Shown here in pieces: positions 1-9,084 of a DNA stretch of 33,381 bases. Each line of letters begins with the position of its first letter. Position 1 is the first letter of the stretch. The notes below the pieces were generated by a model. The model saw nothing but the letters and a program-made list of their open reading frames with translations. It had not been told where the DNA came from and made no database searches. A program made the position numbers and the translations under genes. The stretch comes from a bacterium (GTDB taxonomy: Bacteria; Calditrichota; Calditrichia; RBG-13-44-9; J042): contig WFTQ01000104.1 of the NCBI GenBank assembly GCA_015485355.1, positions 1 through 33,381 on the forward strand, written 5' to 3'.

Positions 1-71
1 ATTGTGTGTCGTGTGGTACGCGGATCGCCCGAGAAGCGAAAACGAAAGCGTTTCGTCAAAAGGGCCGGCGG

Positions 72-431
72 ATGGCCCCATCGCCGCATTCCTCCAGAAT
101 TTTCATCCTTACCCTGGCGGCGATTGTGGGGTTGTTTTTTGTTGCCGTTCTATTGGTAAAGCAATCCAACAATGGTTCTATAAGACCGGGCACCCCCGAA
201 TCCATCATGAATCCCGCTCTATCGGATCCGGCCACGGAGGCCCTGGTCATGGCCGTGGCCGAGAAATTTATCTGTGCTTGCGGAGGGTGCCCTCAACTGG
301 ATCTGGTGGAATGTGAATGTGACGCCGCGGTTCGTCAGAAAAATTTCATCCGCGAACAACTGCAAGAAGGACGTTCCATGGAAGACGTCATCGCGATGGT
401 AAAAACCACGTATGGTGGATTTAAAGATTAA
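72..431 (+). CDS. Small CcmH-like Cys-motif membrane protein
   Basis: This is a 119-residue protein with one N-terminal membrane segment (about residues 10-29) and a probably extracytoplasmic domain. The domain carries C68-A-C70-G-G-C73 followed by C81-E-C83, then a helical tail ending in YGGFKD. The same spacing of Cys pairs, a G..D.I pattern and a YG near the end occur in the CcmH-type protein at 12773, so it looks like a paralogue of that thiol-redox domain. It lacks the C-terminal membrane helix that CcmH has. The frame stays open to the window edge through a GTG at 6. I chose the ATG at 72 because the membrane segment follows directly. It lies 69 bp before copA on the same strand, so a role in copper handling or cytochrome thiol chemistry is possible. 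Exact function is unknown. Confidence 0.6.
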   Translation: MAPSPHSSRIFILTLAAIVGLFFVAVLLVKQSNNGSIRPGTPESIMNPALSDPATEALVMAVAEKFICACGGCPQLDLVECECDAAVRQKNFIREQLQEGRSMEDVIAMVKTTYGGFKD

Positions 432-500
432 CATGAATTCATGATCAAGCAGTGATAATATGCGACCCAATTCCGGAAACGAAGGAGGAATACCAGGAAG

Positions 501-3029
501 ATGGCGGTGAAGAATCATACAGAGATTGAAGTCAAATCTTCGGACTCGGTCTCGGAAGAGGGGAGGGAATTGATCCTTCCGGTGGCGGGAATGACCTGTG
601 CTTCCTGCGCCTTCCACGTGGAGAAGGCACTGAAAAAGGCACCGGGGGTTGCCGAGGCCCATGTAAACCTGGCCACTGAGCACGCCCGGGTGCTCCTGAA
701 AACAGACCATCCGGATATGGAAAAGTTGATTGAAGCCGTGGAACGGGCCGGTTATGCGGTGCCCACGGAAACACTTTCTTTTCGGGTGGAGGGAATGACC
801 TGCGCCTCCTGTGCCCAGCACGTGGAGCGCGCTCTACGAAAGCTCCCCGGGGTTCTGGATGCCCACGTGAACCTGGCCACCGAAACGGCACGGGTATCGC
901 TTATTAAGGAGTGGGTTAACTGGAGCGCCATCAAACAGGCGGTCGGCGAGGTGGGTTATCGGGTGTTGGAGCCGGCCGCGGCCGCCGAGGAGGAAGAAAC
1001 AGACGAATCCGAACTTAAAATGCAGCAAGCCCGATTTCGCATGGGGGTGGCCTGGGGGTTCACCATTCCCATCATTCTGTGGATGTTTGTGGAAATGTTT
1101 TTCGGCATTTATTGGCCCAGCCAAACCGTTTTCCACCTGGGTATGATCGCTCTGTCTCTGCCGGTGCTCTTCTGGGTAGGCCGCCGGACATTCAGCAGTG
1201 GCTTTACAGCGGTCATGCATGGTCATGCCAATATGGATACGCTCATCATGCTGGGAACCGGGGCCTCTCTGATAACCGGTCCGGCATCGTTTTTCTTCCC
1301 CGTGGCCAATTATGCGGGTGTGGCAGCCATGATCATGGCCTTTCACCTCACCGGCCGCTACATCGAAGAACGGGCCAAGGGGAAGGCCTCCCAGGCGATT
1401 CGGAAACTGCTGGAACTGGGGGCCAAAACGGCCCGGGTCATTCGAGACGGAAAAGAGGTGGAAATTCCCATCGAAACGGTTCAGGTCGGTGAAATTATGG
1501 TGGTTCGACCTGGAGAAAAAATTCCCACCGACGGCATCATCATCGAAGGAGAAAGCGCCGTAGACGAATCCATGGCCACCGGGGAAAGTATGCCGGTCAA
1601 TCGAAAACCTGGGGATGAAGTCATCGGAGCCACCATTAATCAGGAAGGGTTGCTCAAAATCAAAGCAACCCGGGTGGGCAAAGACACGTTTCTGTCCCAA
1701 GTCATCAAGCTGGTGGAGGAGTGTCAGGGATCCAAGGTGCCGATTCAGGAGTTTGCGGATCGGGTAACGGGCATTTTTGTTCCCATCGTCATCCTCATCG
1801 CCGTTTTCACCGGGGTACTCTGGCTGCTATTCCCCGAAACCATGCAAAGTATGATACAACTGGGGGCTTTTTTACCCTGGGTGGATCCCACCATTGGTAT
1901 TGCTTCTCTGGCCATCATTTCCATGGTGGCGGTGCTGGTAATCGCTTGCCCCTGTGCGCTGGGATTGGCCACACCGACGGCCTTGATGGTAGGAAGCGGC
2001 ATGGGTGCCGAACGAGGCATCCTTTTTCGCTCCGGAGAAGCGATCCAGTTGTTAAAAGACATCCGCATGGTCATTTTTGATAAAACCGGCACCCTTACCA
2101 AGGGAAGACCCGAAGTGACCGACGTTGTGGCGGTACAGGGATTCGAGGTGAATCAGGTGGTTCGACTGGCGGCTTCGGTGGAACAGGGGAGTGAACACCC
2201 CCTGGGACAGGCCGTTGTGAAATATGCCCGGGGTCTGTCGATATCGCTGATGAATCCGGAAAATTTCCAGAATATTCGGGGAAAAGGAGTGCTGGCGGAA
2301 CTGAATCGGCAGCGGGTTCTGGTAGGAAGCCGTAAGTTAATGGACGATTTCGCCATCGATGTATTACCAGTGGAAGACGATTTGCGCCGTCTGGAAGAAG
2401 AAGCCAAAACGGCTATGCTGGTGGCCGTGGACGGAACAGTGGCGGGCATTATTGCCGTGGCGGATACCATTAAAGAAGATTCCGCCCTGGCTATTACGGA
2501 ATTGCACGAAATGGGCATCAAAACGGCCATGATTACGGGGGACAACCGGCACACCGCCGAAGCCATCGCCCGGCAGGTGGGCATCGATTACGTTCTGGCT
2601 GAAGTGCTCCCCGATGGAAAAGTGGAAGAAGTACGCCGATTGCAGGAAAAATGGGGTCGCGTTGCCTTCGTGGGCGACGGCATCAACGATGCCCCGGCCC
2701 TCACCCAGGCGGACGTGGGTATCGCCATCGGCACCGGTACCGACATCGCCATAGAAGCCAGTGATGTCACCCTGGTGCGGGGAGAATTGGTAAGTGTGCT
2801 CGAGGCCATCCGGCTCAGCCGGGCTACTTTCCGAAAAATCCGGCAAAACCTGTTCTGGGCCTTCTTTTACAACGTGGCCATGATCCCTCTGGCCATGGTG
2901 GGATGGATGCATCCGGTGCTGGCGGAAATTGCCATGGCAACATCATCCATATCCGTGGTATCGAATGCCAATTTATTGCGGCACGTGGATATTCGATCGG
3001 AATATTTGAGGGATCGAACGGCGGAATAA
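501..3029 (+). CDS. copA: Cu(+)-exporting P1B-type ATPase CopA
   Basis: This 842-residue inner-membrane ATPase pumps Cu(I) out of the cytoplasm. Two N-terminal heavy-metal-associated domains are visible, each with GMTCASC (residues 30-36 and 98-104). The transmembrane metal site is C483-P-C485, the signature of the Cu+/Ag+ subgroup. Other motifs are the phosphorylation site DKTGTLT (D527), an SEHPLG nucleotide-binding motif, TGD (679-681) and GDGINDAP (725-732). Length and domain order are normal for the family. A GGAGGAA Shine-Dalgarno precedes the ATG. It follows a CcmH-like small gene by 69 bp, and a putative lipoprotein gene comes 190 bp later. In the family, CopA also supplies copper to periplasmic cuproenzymes, which would fit the redox genes nearby. 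No CueR- or CsoR-like operator was recognised upstream. Confidence 0.96.
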   Translation: MAVKNHTEIEVKSSDSVSEEGRELILPVAGMTCASCAFHVEKALKKAPGVAEAHVNLATEHARVLLKTDHPDMEKLIEAVERAGYAVPTETLSFRVEGMTCASCAQHVERALRKLPGVLDAHVNLATETARVSLIKEWVNWSAIKQAVGEVGYRVLEPAAAAEEEETDESELKMQQARFRMGVAWGFTIPIILWMFVEMFFGIYWPSQTVFHLGMIALSLPVLFWVGRRTFSSGFTAVMHGHANMDTLIMLGTGASLITGPASFFFPVANYAGVAAMIMAFHLTGRYIEERAKGKASQAIRKLLELGAKTARVIRDGKEVEIPIETVQVGEIMVVRPGEKIPTDGIIIEGESAVDESMATGESMPVNRKPGDEVIGATINQEGLLKIKATRVGKDTFLSQVIKLVEECQGSKVPIQEFADRVTGIFVPIVILIAVFTGVLWLLFPETMQSMIQLGAFLPWVDPTIGIASLAIISMVAVLVIACPCALGLATPTALMVGSGMGAERGILFRSGEAIQLLKDIRMVIFDKTGTLTKGRPEVTDVVAVQGFEVNQVVRLAASVEQGSEHPLGQAVVKYARGLSISLMNPENFQNIRGKGVLAELNRQRVLVGSRKLMDDFAIDVLPVEDDLRRLEEEAKTAMLVAVDGTVAGIIAVADTIKEDSALAITELHEMGIKTAMITGDNRHTAEAIARQVGIDYVLAEVLPDGKVEEVRRLQEKWGRVAFVGDGINDAPALTQADVGIAIGTGTDIAIEASDVTLVRGELVSVLEAIRLSRATFRKIRQNLFWAFFYNVAMIPLAMVGWMHPVLAEIAMATSSISVVSNANLLRHVDIRSEYLRDRTAE

Positions 3030-3220
3030 ACCCCGGCCCCGTTCGGACGTTTCATCGGGGGATCGGATCACTGTTTCCATTACGACTCGCGGAAGCAGCG
3101 AAACCCGTAAGGCAGGGCGCCGGGCGATCGACCCAATCGTTCAAAAAATTTTTTATTCTTATTTTTTTTGAGCCCAATGGATCCGAAATTATGCCTGAAT
3201 GAAAGCGCAAAGGAAAACCC

Positions 3221-3778
3221 GTGAAACGAATGATCTTACCGACCACCTTTATCACCTTGCTAACCGCTTTGTTGCTCCAATGTGATTCAGCCGGTGAATT
3301 GAAAACGTTCATTCCCGAACGCATCCTTTCGGTTCCCTTAAGCCAGCTGATTAGTGGAAAAGAGGCCGCCAAAATTGTTTCCCGAATGCATGGCAAGGAT
3401 GTGGCACCGAAAGCCACGGTCATCGGGGTGTACGGAGCAGAACGGGAAACGGCCGTTATTTACATCAGTCAATTCCCTTCGGACAGTAAGGCCCGCCGCT
3501 ATTTGCGGAAAATGTGTCGGAGTATGGGAAAAGGCAGCAGTGGCTTTGGGCACCATGTGGATTTTAAAGTGGATACCATGGATGTCCATTTTGCCGTGGG
3601 AATGGGACAAATCCACTATTTTTATGCCCTGGAGGACCGGCTTTACTGGCTGGCAGTGGATCCTCACATTGCCCGGCCGGCCCTGGCGGAAGTGCTCAAT
3701 GTTCAGGTAGAAAACGTACCCACTTTGCAGGATATTATGCGCCGGGCGATTGGCGACCCATCCGAGCAAGAACTTTAG
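3221..3778 (+). CDS. Putative lipoprotein of unknown function
   Basis: This 185-residue protein starts with a short basic N-terminus and a hydrophobic stretch ending in LLLQC (C21), which resembles a lipoprotein signal. Gln before the Cys is unusual for signal peptidase II, so processing is uncertain. The rest is a soluble domain of mixed strands and helices. It has a GVYGAER segment, a Gly/His-rich GSSGFGHH and a C-terminal helix. No catalytic motif is recognised. The start is GTG at 3221; the in-frame ATG at 3230 is an alternative. Most of the 190-bp spacer after copA is AT-rich with a long T-run, so the gene may have its own promoter. The extracytoplasmic location next to copA suggests, but does not show, a role in metal stress. 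Confidence 0.6.
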   Translation: MKRMILPTTFITLLTALLLQCDSAGELKTFIPERILSVPLSQLISGKEAAKIVSRMHGKDVAPKATVIGVYGAERETAVIYISQFPSDSKARRYLRKMCRSMGKGSSGFGHHVDFKVDTMDVHFAVGMGQIHYFYALEDRLYWLAVDPHIARPALAEVLNVQVENVPTLQDIMRRAIGDPSEQEL

Positions 3779-4147
3779 CTTATTCGGATATTCGGCAAAG
3801 CGAATAGAGAATCCGCCGCTGCGTTTACCCGATATGCCCCATCCACCCATCGGGAAAACCGGATCGATGCTCAAACCGCTTGTCACGGACCGTAAAAAGC
3901 GAAGAGCGCATAACCGGCAGTAGATGGAAGGGGCTGCCGGGGTTCATGCACCGGAATGGCATTCCTGTTTAAAAAACGGATGATACCCATTGATTTAACG
4001 AATATTCTCTAATTTAAAAATCGGCCTGAACACTTTCCCTTTATACAACCCTGTTTCATAAGGATTCATCCCGTTTATTCCTTTCGGCACTCGTTTTGTA
4101 GTCTATATAGGGAGGAGGTAGGGAAGTTCAACCGAAGGAGGATGATG
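3779..4147 (+). other. Intergenic region upstream of the Rieske gene
   Basis: No credible gene lies in this 369-bp stretch. A short hairpin (TATTCG/CGAATA, 3789-3806) lies just after the lipoprotein stop but lacks a T-run. From about 3970 the DNA becomes AT-rich. It includes GAATATTC at 4000-4007 inside a weak match to the palindrome described elsewhere in this window (3996-4011, 11 of 16). Two purine-rich Shine-Dalgarno-like tracts (GGGAGGAGG near 4110-4118 and GGAGG at 4137-4141) precede the Rieske start. Confidence 0.5.
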
Positions 4148-4759
4148 ATGTCTATCCATTCCATTTTCTTTGCCGCCCATGCGGGTACCTTTGTTGTGTG
4201 GTTGACGCTGCCGGCGGTGGCGTACGTTTTGTTATTTGGTGCCATTGTCGTCATTTACATGGGTTTGCGATGGCTATACCGACACCAACGAGGTCCGGTG
4301 CCGATGGCCTTCCCCCGGGCGGAGGAGGGGATTATTCGACGGCAGCTGGTAAACTGGCTCATACGAGGGGGACTGCTGGGATTTTTAGCCAGCGTACTGT
4401 GGCCCCTTATCCGGTATGTTATCCCACCCGATGTGGAAGCGGGAATTACCTCCGGGGTGGTAGAAGCCGGTACACTGGAAGACTTTCCCGTCAACAGTGG
4501 TAAAATTGTGCGATTTGGGAATCAACCGGTAATTGTCATCCGAACTCCGGAAGGGGATGTGCGAGCTTTCAGTGCGATATGTACGCATCTGGCCTGTATC
4601 GTCCAATATCGGCCCGATTTAGAGCATATCTGGTGTGCCTGTCACAACGGTCATTATGATCTGACTGGAAAAAATATCGCCGGACCACCGCCACGCCCCT
4701 TGCCGCCATTCGAAGTCAAGATCAAAGAAAACCGAATCTTCATTTCGCGCGGCGAATGA
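4148..4759 (+). CDS. Membrane-anchored Rieske [2Fe-2S] protein
   Basis: This is a 203-residue iron-sulfur protein of the cytochrome bc-complex Rieske type. Box I is C145-T-H-L-A-C150 and box II is C163-A-C165-H166. Cluster ligands would be C145, H147, C163 and H166, with C150 and C165 forming the usual disulfide. The tail GPPPRPLPPFEV matches the family's Pro-loop region. Two hydrophobic segments are present (about residues 15-39 and 69-91). The second is the usual Rieske anchor, so an extra N-terminal helix seems to have been added. Three ATGs run in tandem at 4142, 4145 and 4148. I chose the last because the GGAGG at 4137-4141 is then best spaced. No cytochrome b gene is in the window, so its partner complex is unknown. 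It sits between the two copper ATPases. Confidence 0.88.
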   Translation: MSIHSIFFAAHAGTFVVWLTLPAVAYVLLFGAIVVIYMGLRWLYRHQRGPVPMAFPRAEEGIIRRQLVNWLIRGGLLGFLASVLWPLIRYVIPPDVEAGITSGVVEAGTLEDFPVNSGKIVRFGNQPVIVIRTPEGDVRAFSAICTHLACIVQYRPDLEHIWCACHNGHYDLTGKNIAGPPPRPLPPFEVKIKENRIFISRGE

Positions 4760-5123
4760 AGTTTTTGGGGAAAAACCACCGGGAAAAGGCGGTTAAAAAA
4801 GGCTTTAAGGATGATGACTCGGTTGGGGCGTCCGGTTCAAGGTGTAATGGAGAACCGAAGCTCCTGTTTTCGCCGGTAGAGTCTATCCGAGCGGCCGATA
4901 GAGAGGGACGGGGCGGAGACCATACCGGCAGCCATTGTGAAGAAATGCGAACAATCTGTAGCATATTCTACAGCATAGAGCTTCGGATTCAACAAAAGGG
5001 AAATTCGTCCACGGTGGGGAAAACCCATGAGGTCAAAGGTTTTAAGCCCGTGGTCTTTTTCTGGTACGATATTTGAAGCAACGCCGACAGCAATCATGAA
5101 CCCATAACAAAGCGAGGGTCAAA
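4760..5123. other. Intergenic region carrying a palindromic operator
   Basis: This 364-bp stretch between the Rieske gene and the thioredoxin-like gene shows no convincing coding sequence. The open frames inside have low-complexity, unfamiliar products. Its main feature is the near-perfect palindrome at 4956-4973. A TTGTGA (4935-4940), 18-bp spacer, TAGCAT (4959-4964) arrangement could be a promoter overlapped by that palindrome. The downstream gene starts about 150 bp later, so the transcript would have a long leader. Confidence 0.5.
4956..4973. promoter_or_regulatory. Putative operator palindrome (site A)
   Basis: CTGTAGCATATTCTACAG is an inverted repeat with perfect 6-bp arms. Its inner 16 bp (4957-4972) match TGTAGAATATTCTACA at 15 of 16 positions. 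Two further sites with 14 of 16 matches lie before the ccm cluster at 9820 and 9843. It overlaps a plausible -10 region, which suggests repression. The regulator is not identified. The arms do not match the known CopY (TACAnnTGTA), CueR or E. coli LexA patterns. Confidence 0.6.
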
Positions 5124-5369
5124 ATGGAAGTTATTATTTTAGCCACCAGGCATTGTCATCACCGGGTGATTCTGGAGCGGGAACTTAAAAAATGGTCCAT
5201 ACCTTATCGCGTGGAATTTTTTGAGGACAACACGGAGCTGGTAGAAAAATATCAGGTTCATCATTCGCCCAATTTAATCGTCGATGGGCAGGTGAAGTTT
5301 CAAGCTCATGCCGGGCAGTCCTTACCCAGCGAAACTCAATTAAAACACATTTTTAATCTGGACCGGTAG
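5124..5369 (+). CDS. Small thioredoxin-fold protein with a CHHR active-site segment
   Basis: This 81-residue cytoplasmic protein has the size and pattern of a glutaredoxin or minimal thioredoxin fold. It has a first strand (EVIILAT), the segment C11-H-H-R14 at the position of the usual CxxC, a helix, a second strand (YRVEFFED), and a probable cis-proline at HSP49N before LIVDG. Only one Cys is present, so it would be a monothiol protein, and the adjacent histidines could help bind a metal. It lies 29 bp before copB on the same strand and probably shares its transcript. That suggests a copper-binding or thiol-protecting role. No exact family is recognised. The Shine-Dalgarno is weak (AGCGAGG). 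Confidence 0.75.
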   Translation: MEVIILATRHCHHRVILERELKKWSIPYRVEFFEDNTELVEKYQVHHSPNLIVDGQVKFQAHAGQSLPSETQLKHIFNLDR

Positions 5370-5398
5370 ACCTTATTTAAACACCGGAGGAGGAAACC

Positions 5399-7597
5399 AT
5401 GAGTAAACATCAACACAACGATCATCACAAGTCTCATCGGGATAAAAACGATGATCCCCATGCCGGGCACAGGCATGCCCAGGACTCTGCCCCTCATCAG
5501 GGACACGAGAACCCTTCCGGGGAACACCGCCATCAGGATGCGGATCATCATGCTTCCATGAAACACGATGATCATGCCGGTCACGCACACCAAGGCCCTG
5601 CCCATGGGGGGCATGGCGGACATGGAGGCGATGCCCATAAAGGACATCACGATCATCATGCGCACATGATAGCCGATTTTCGGAAGCGATTCTGGATATC
5701 CTTAATACTAACCATCCCCATTTTGTTGCTGGCGCCTATGGTGCAACAATTTCTCGGTCTGGAAGGGCTGCGATTTACCGGGGATGTGTTTATCACCTTT
5801 CTGTTATCCTCTATCGTTTTCTTTTACGGTGGCTACCCTTTTTTAAAAGGGATATTGGATGAATTGAGGAAATTCCAACCGGGGATGATGACCCTGATTG
5901 CTCTGGCCATTTCCGTGGCCTATTTCTACAGCAGCGCGGTGGTTTTCGGACTGAAGGGAAAGACCTTTTTCTGGGAACTGGCCACCCTGATTGATATCAT
6001 GTTGCTGGGGCACTGGATAGAGATGAAGTCCGTGTTAGGGGCGTCTCGGGCGCTGGAGGAGCTGGCAAAGCTCATGCCCTCGGATGCGCACAAGATCATG
6101 CCCGATGGCAGTATTCAGGATGTTCCTCTTAGCGAATTGCAACCCGGCGATCGGGTGCTGGTCAAACCGGGAGAAAAGATCCCCGCCGATGGTGCCGTGA
6201 TAGATGGACAGACCTCGGTCAACGAGGCCATGTTGACCGGAGAGTCCAAACCTGTTTCAAAGAAAACTGGAGACAAAGTCATCGGTGGATCGATTAATGG
6301 AGAGGGGTCGGTCACGATCGAGGTGCAGAAAACGGGAAAAGATTCGTTCCTGTCTCAGGTCATCGACTTGGTGCGCGAGGCCCAGGAAAGTAAATCCAAA
6401 ACACAGGATCTGGCCAATCGGGCCGCCTTTTGGTTGACTCTGATCGCCATTATAGGTGGTGGCTTGACCCTTTTCATCTGGTTGGCCGTCATGAATAAAG
6501 ACTTTGCCTTCGCCCTGGAACGCACCGTCACGGTCATGGTCATAACCTGTCCCCATGCCCTGGGATTAGCCGTTCCCCTGGTGGTTGCGGTGTCCACGGC
6601 CATTTCCGCCCGAAACGGACTGCTGATTCGAAATCGAGCTGCTTTCGAAGCGGGACGCAATATCGAGGCCATTATATTCGATAAAACAGGGACCTTAACC
6701 AAAGGCCTCTTTGGTGTTACCGATATTATTCCTTTGGACAGCAAACTGGATCATGACGAAATCCTGACATTGGCGGCGTCTGTAGAAGCCCATTCCGAAC
6801 ATCCCATCGCTAAAGGCATTGTCAATTCCGCTAAAAACACCCTTCCCGTCGCGGATTTCAAAGCCATCCCTGGAAAAGGTGCCCGAGGAATGGTGGACGG
6901 ACAGGAAATCATGGTGGTCAGCCCGGGGTATCTTCGGGAAAACCATATTCAGGTGGAAAACGAGCAGATCAGCACCTTGAATGCGCAGGGGAAGACGGTG
7001 GTCTATGTTTTGGTAGACGGATCGGTGGTTGGAGCCATTGCCTTGGCCGACATTATTCGCCCGGAATCCAAAGAAGCCATCCGCCGACTCAAGGAGATGG
7101 GCATTCGGACCATGATGTTAACCGGGGATAATCGTCAGGTCGCCAAATGGGTGGCGGATGAATTGGGACTGGACGAATATTTTGCCGAGGTGCTGCCTCA
7201 GGAAAAAGCGGCGAAAATAAAAGCAGTGCAATCCCGGGGATTGACCGTCGCCATGACGGGAGACGGGGTAAACGATGCCCCGGCGCTGGTTCAAGCGGAT
7301 GTCGGCATCGCTATCGGCGCCGGTACCGACGTCGCGGTTGAGGCGGCCGATATTGTCCTGGTCCGGAGTAACCCCATGGACGTGGTGGCCATTATCGGCC
7401 TGGCCAAAGCCACCTATCGGAAAATGGTCCAGAACCTGGCCTGGGCGACGGGCTACAACACCTTTGCCATTCCACTGGCCGCAGGGGTGCTGTATAGTTA
7501 CGGCATCCTGCTCAGTCCGGCCATGGGGGCGGTGCTGATGTCGTTGAGTACCATCATTGTGGCCATCAACGCCCGTTTTCTTAAAGTGGAAAAATAA
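5399..7597 (+). CDS. copB: CPH-type copper P1B-ATPase CopB with His-rich N-terminus
   Basis: This is a 732-residue heavy-metal-transporting ATPase. The membrane metal motif is C384-P-H386, which defines the CopB subgroup linked to Cu(II)/Cu(I) export, instead of the CPC of CopA. The phosphorylation site DKTGTLT (D428), SEHPIAKG, TGDN and GDGVNDAP (621-628) are all intact. There is no Cys-type metal-binding domain. Instead the first 90 residues hold 27 histidines, in HH, HGGHGG and HAH clusters, followed directly by the first membrane helices. It starts 29 bp after the thioredoxin-like gene with a GGAGGAGG Shine-Dalgarno and ends 20 bp before a strong terminator. The two genes are probably controlled from the operator at 4956. 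Confidence 0.95.
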   Translation: MSKHQHNDHHKSHRDKNDDPHAGHRHAQDSAPHQGHENPSGEHRHQDADHHASMKHDDHAGHAHQGPAHGGHGGHGGDAHKGHHDHHAHMIADFRKRFWISLILTIPILLLAPMVQQFLGLEGLRFTGDVFITFLLSSIVFFYGGYPFLKGILDELRKFQPGMMTLIALAISVAYFYSSAVVFGLKGKTFFWELATLIDIMLLGHWIEMKSVLGASRALEELAKLMPSDAHKIMPDGSIQDVPLSELQPGDRVLVKPGEKIPADGAVIDGQTSVNEAMLTGESKPVSKKTGDKVIGGSINGEGSVTIEVQKTGKDSFLSQVIDLVREAQESKSKTQDLANRAAFWLTLIAIIGGGLTLFIWLAVMNKDFAFALERTVTVMVITCPHALGLAVPLVVAVSTAISARNGLLIRNRAAFEAGRNIEAIIFDKTGTLTKGLFGVTDIIPLDSKLDHDEILTLAASVEAHSEHPIAKGIVNSAKNTLPVADFKAIPGKGARGMVDGQEIMVVSPGYLRENHIQVENEQISTLNAQGKTVVYVLVDGSVVGAIALADIIRPESKEAIRRLKEMGIRTMMLTGDNRQVAKWVADELGLDEYFAEVLPQEKAAKIKAVQSRGLTVAMTGDGVNDAPALVQADVGIAIGAGTDVAVEAADIVLVRSNPMDVVAIIGLAKATYRKMVQNLAWATGYNTFAIPLAAGVLYSYGILLSPAMGAVLMSLSTIIVAINARFLKVEK

Positions 7598-7616
7598 AAC
7601 AGCTACAACCCACCCT

Positions 7617-7652
7617 AAAATCCCGCCCGGTGATAACACCCGGCGGGATTTT
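7617..7652 (+). terminator. Rho-independent terminator after copB
   Basis: An 11-bp arm, AAAATCCCGCC, pairs with GGCGGGATTTT around a CGG-rich inner segment, and the 3' side runs into TTTTATT. The A-run on the left arm means it could also act on the opposite strand. It cleanly ends the copper operon. Confidence 0.9.
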
Positions 7653-8064
7653 ATTGGCTCAATTGCAGATATCCTGCCGCCCATTCGGGCAACCCATCGC
7701 TCCCCCGGAAAAGATCATCCCACACGGAATGGGATAGGGATGATTTATCCGACCGGATACCTCCCAGAGGAATCGTTGCTCAAAACGATGCACCAGAGGG
7801 GAGCATCTTCAGGTGTTTCATTCCATCATCGGAGTTCGGCTTTGGCTTTTGCTTGCCTTCTCTATGGGGATTCGATCCCCTCGAAGGGTATCCAGAGGCC
7901 CGTTGAGAGGACCGCCCCTCATGGTATCCCGGTCCACGGATCACCCCCCTAAACGTTCCGTGGGATAGAGATTGGACCAACCTGTTTGAGAAGGGGGCGA
8001 GGCACGCCGCCGGTCATTGGGAGGGGGGAAGCAAATTCTCGTCCGTTCGAATGGTTCGGCCGCC
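7653..8064. other. Apparently non-coding spacer
   Basis: This stretch of about 410 bp lies between the copB terminator and the end of the hydrolase gene on the other strand. The open frames across it give unfamiliar Pro/Ser/Arg-rich products without good ribosome sites, so I do not call a gene. Small inverted repeats are present: ATCATCCC/GGGATGAT at 7715-7745, GGGGAT/ATCCCC near 7867-7881, and ATCGTT/AACGAT near 7772-7789. None is followed by a T-run. No function is seen. Confidence 0.45.
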
Positions 8065-8997
8065 CTATGCCTTGGTGGTCCGCACACCGGAAGCATTTTC
8101 AGGAACGGGTATCTGGTACTGTGTTATCGAATCCAGACCGTTCCGGAAAAACCGGATCACCAGTTCAGGAAGATCTGTCGCCTGTAAACAATTGGAGTGT
8201 TGACAATCGTTAATGAGTACGAATCGGGCTTTCCGGGGACGGGCCCGCTGGTGGAGGATGTGGGAATGGTGTACGGGAACAACCCGGTCGTTTTTCCCAT
8301 GCAGTAGTAGCAACTCCGCTTGAACTTTTTGGATATTGTTCAGGGGAGCAATTTCATCCAGCCGCGCACCAATGCGCCACTCGATATATTTGAACAGCAA
8401 CCATACCAGCGGAAAAAAAGGAATCCGCTTTTTCTCGAAACCCTGCCGCATGATATGTCCCGGATGAGAAAAAGCGCCAACGGCCACAACGCGCTTAATG
8501 GAAGCCTCCCGGGCTGCGGCCAACAGAGCGGCCGCAGCACCGATGGAAAAACCCATTACCCCCACCCACTGCAACCGATTTCCATAGTGGGCTTCGGCAT
8601 AATGTATGGCAGCCAGAAGATCTTCTGCAAATTTCACCATCGTGGAGTAACCGTCGGCGTCACTATAGCCGTGATTTCGGGAATCGAAGGCCAGGAGATG
8701 AAAACCTGCCCGGTGCCAATGCGGAATCAAGGGCAACCATAAGCCGGCGTTTTGTCCCCACCCATGCACCAGGACGATCAAGGGGGCTGAGGCTGTATCC
8801 GGGTCGGCCGGAATCCACCACCCGTACAACCGTCGCTTATTCTCTGTGGATATGCGAATCTCTGTAAACGCGATGCCCTGATGAGACGGGTATTGCCGAT
8901 GGGACCGCCGGGGATTACGAAACCCGTTTACCATGAACGTTAAGAGACCTGCCAGCAACAGAAAGATCACCAGCCCGATAAGTAAGACCGTTTCCAT
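8065..8997 (-). CDS. Membrane-anchored alpha/beta hydrolase
   Basis: This 310-residue protein has one N-terminal membrane helix (residues 3-23) followed by an alpha/beta-hydrolase domain. The oxyanion-hole motif is HGWGQN (79-84). The nucleophile elbow is G-F-S151-I-G. The acid is probably D237 in GKNDRVV, and the catalytic His is probably H267 in CQHSN. This layout is common in the serine-aminopeptidase/BAAT-like and YqkD-type hydrolases. The substrate cannot be told. A longer frame reaches 9075, but the ATG at 8997 has a GGTGG Shine-Dalgarno and gives a natural membrane anchor. It follows the methyltransferase gene by 87 bp on the same strand, so the two may be co-transcribed. Confidence 0.85.
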   Translation of the reverse strand: METVLLIGLVIFLLLAGLLTFMVNGFRNPRRSHRQYPSHQGIAFTEIRISTENKRRLYGWWIPADPDTASAPLIVLVHGWGQNAGLWLPLIPHWHRAGFHLLAFDSRNHGYSDADGYSTMVKFAEDLLAAIHYAEAHYGNRLQWVGVMGFSIGAAAALLAAAREASIKRVVAVGAFSHPGHIMRQGFEKKRIPFFPLVWLLFKYIEWRIGARLDEIAPLNNIQKVQAELLLLHGKNDRVVPVHHSHILHQRARPRKARFVLINDCQHSNCLQATDLPELVIRFFRNGLDSITQYQIPVPENASGVRTTKA

Positions 8998-9084
8998 ATA
9001 TCCACCACGTTCCTTTTTGAAAGGCTCGTCATAGGCTGCCGAAAACCATGGCGCAACGATCCATCCGCTTCCCAAAAGACTTTG

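Noticed and set aside
432-443. CATGAATTCATG palindrome before copA
   Set aside because: A perfect but short 12-bp palindrome without relation to the shared operator or to known copper-regulator sites; probably chance.
4756-5076. Open frame overlapping the Rieske stop (ATGA)
   Set aside because: The product has no family resemblance, mixed low-complexity composition, and contains the operator palindrome in the middle.
7557-7952. 131-codon open frame across the copB terminator
   Set aside because: It starts inside copB in another frame, runs through a strong terminator, and has an unfamiliar Pro/Arg/Ser-rich product.
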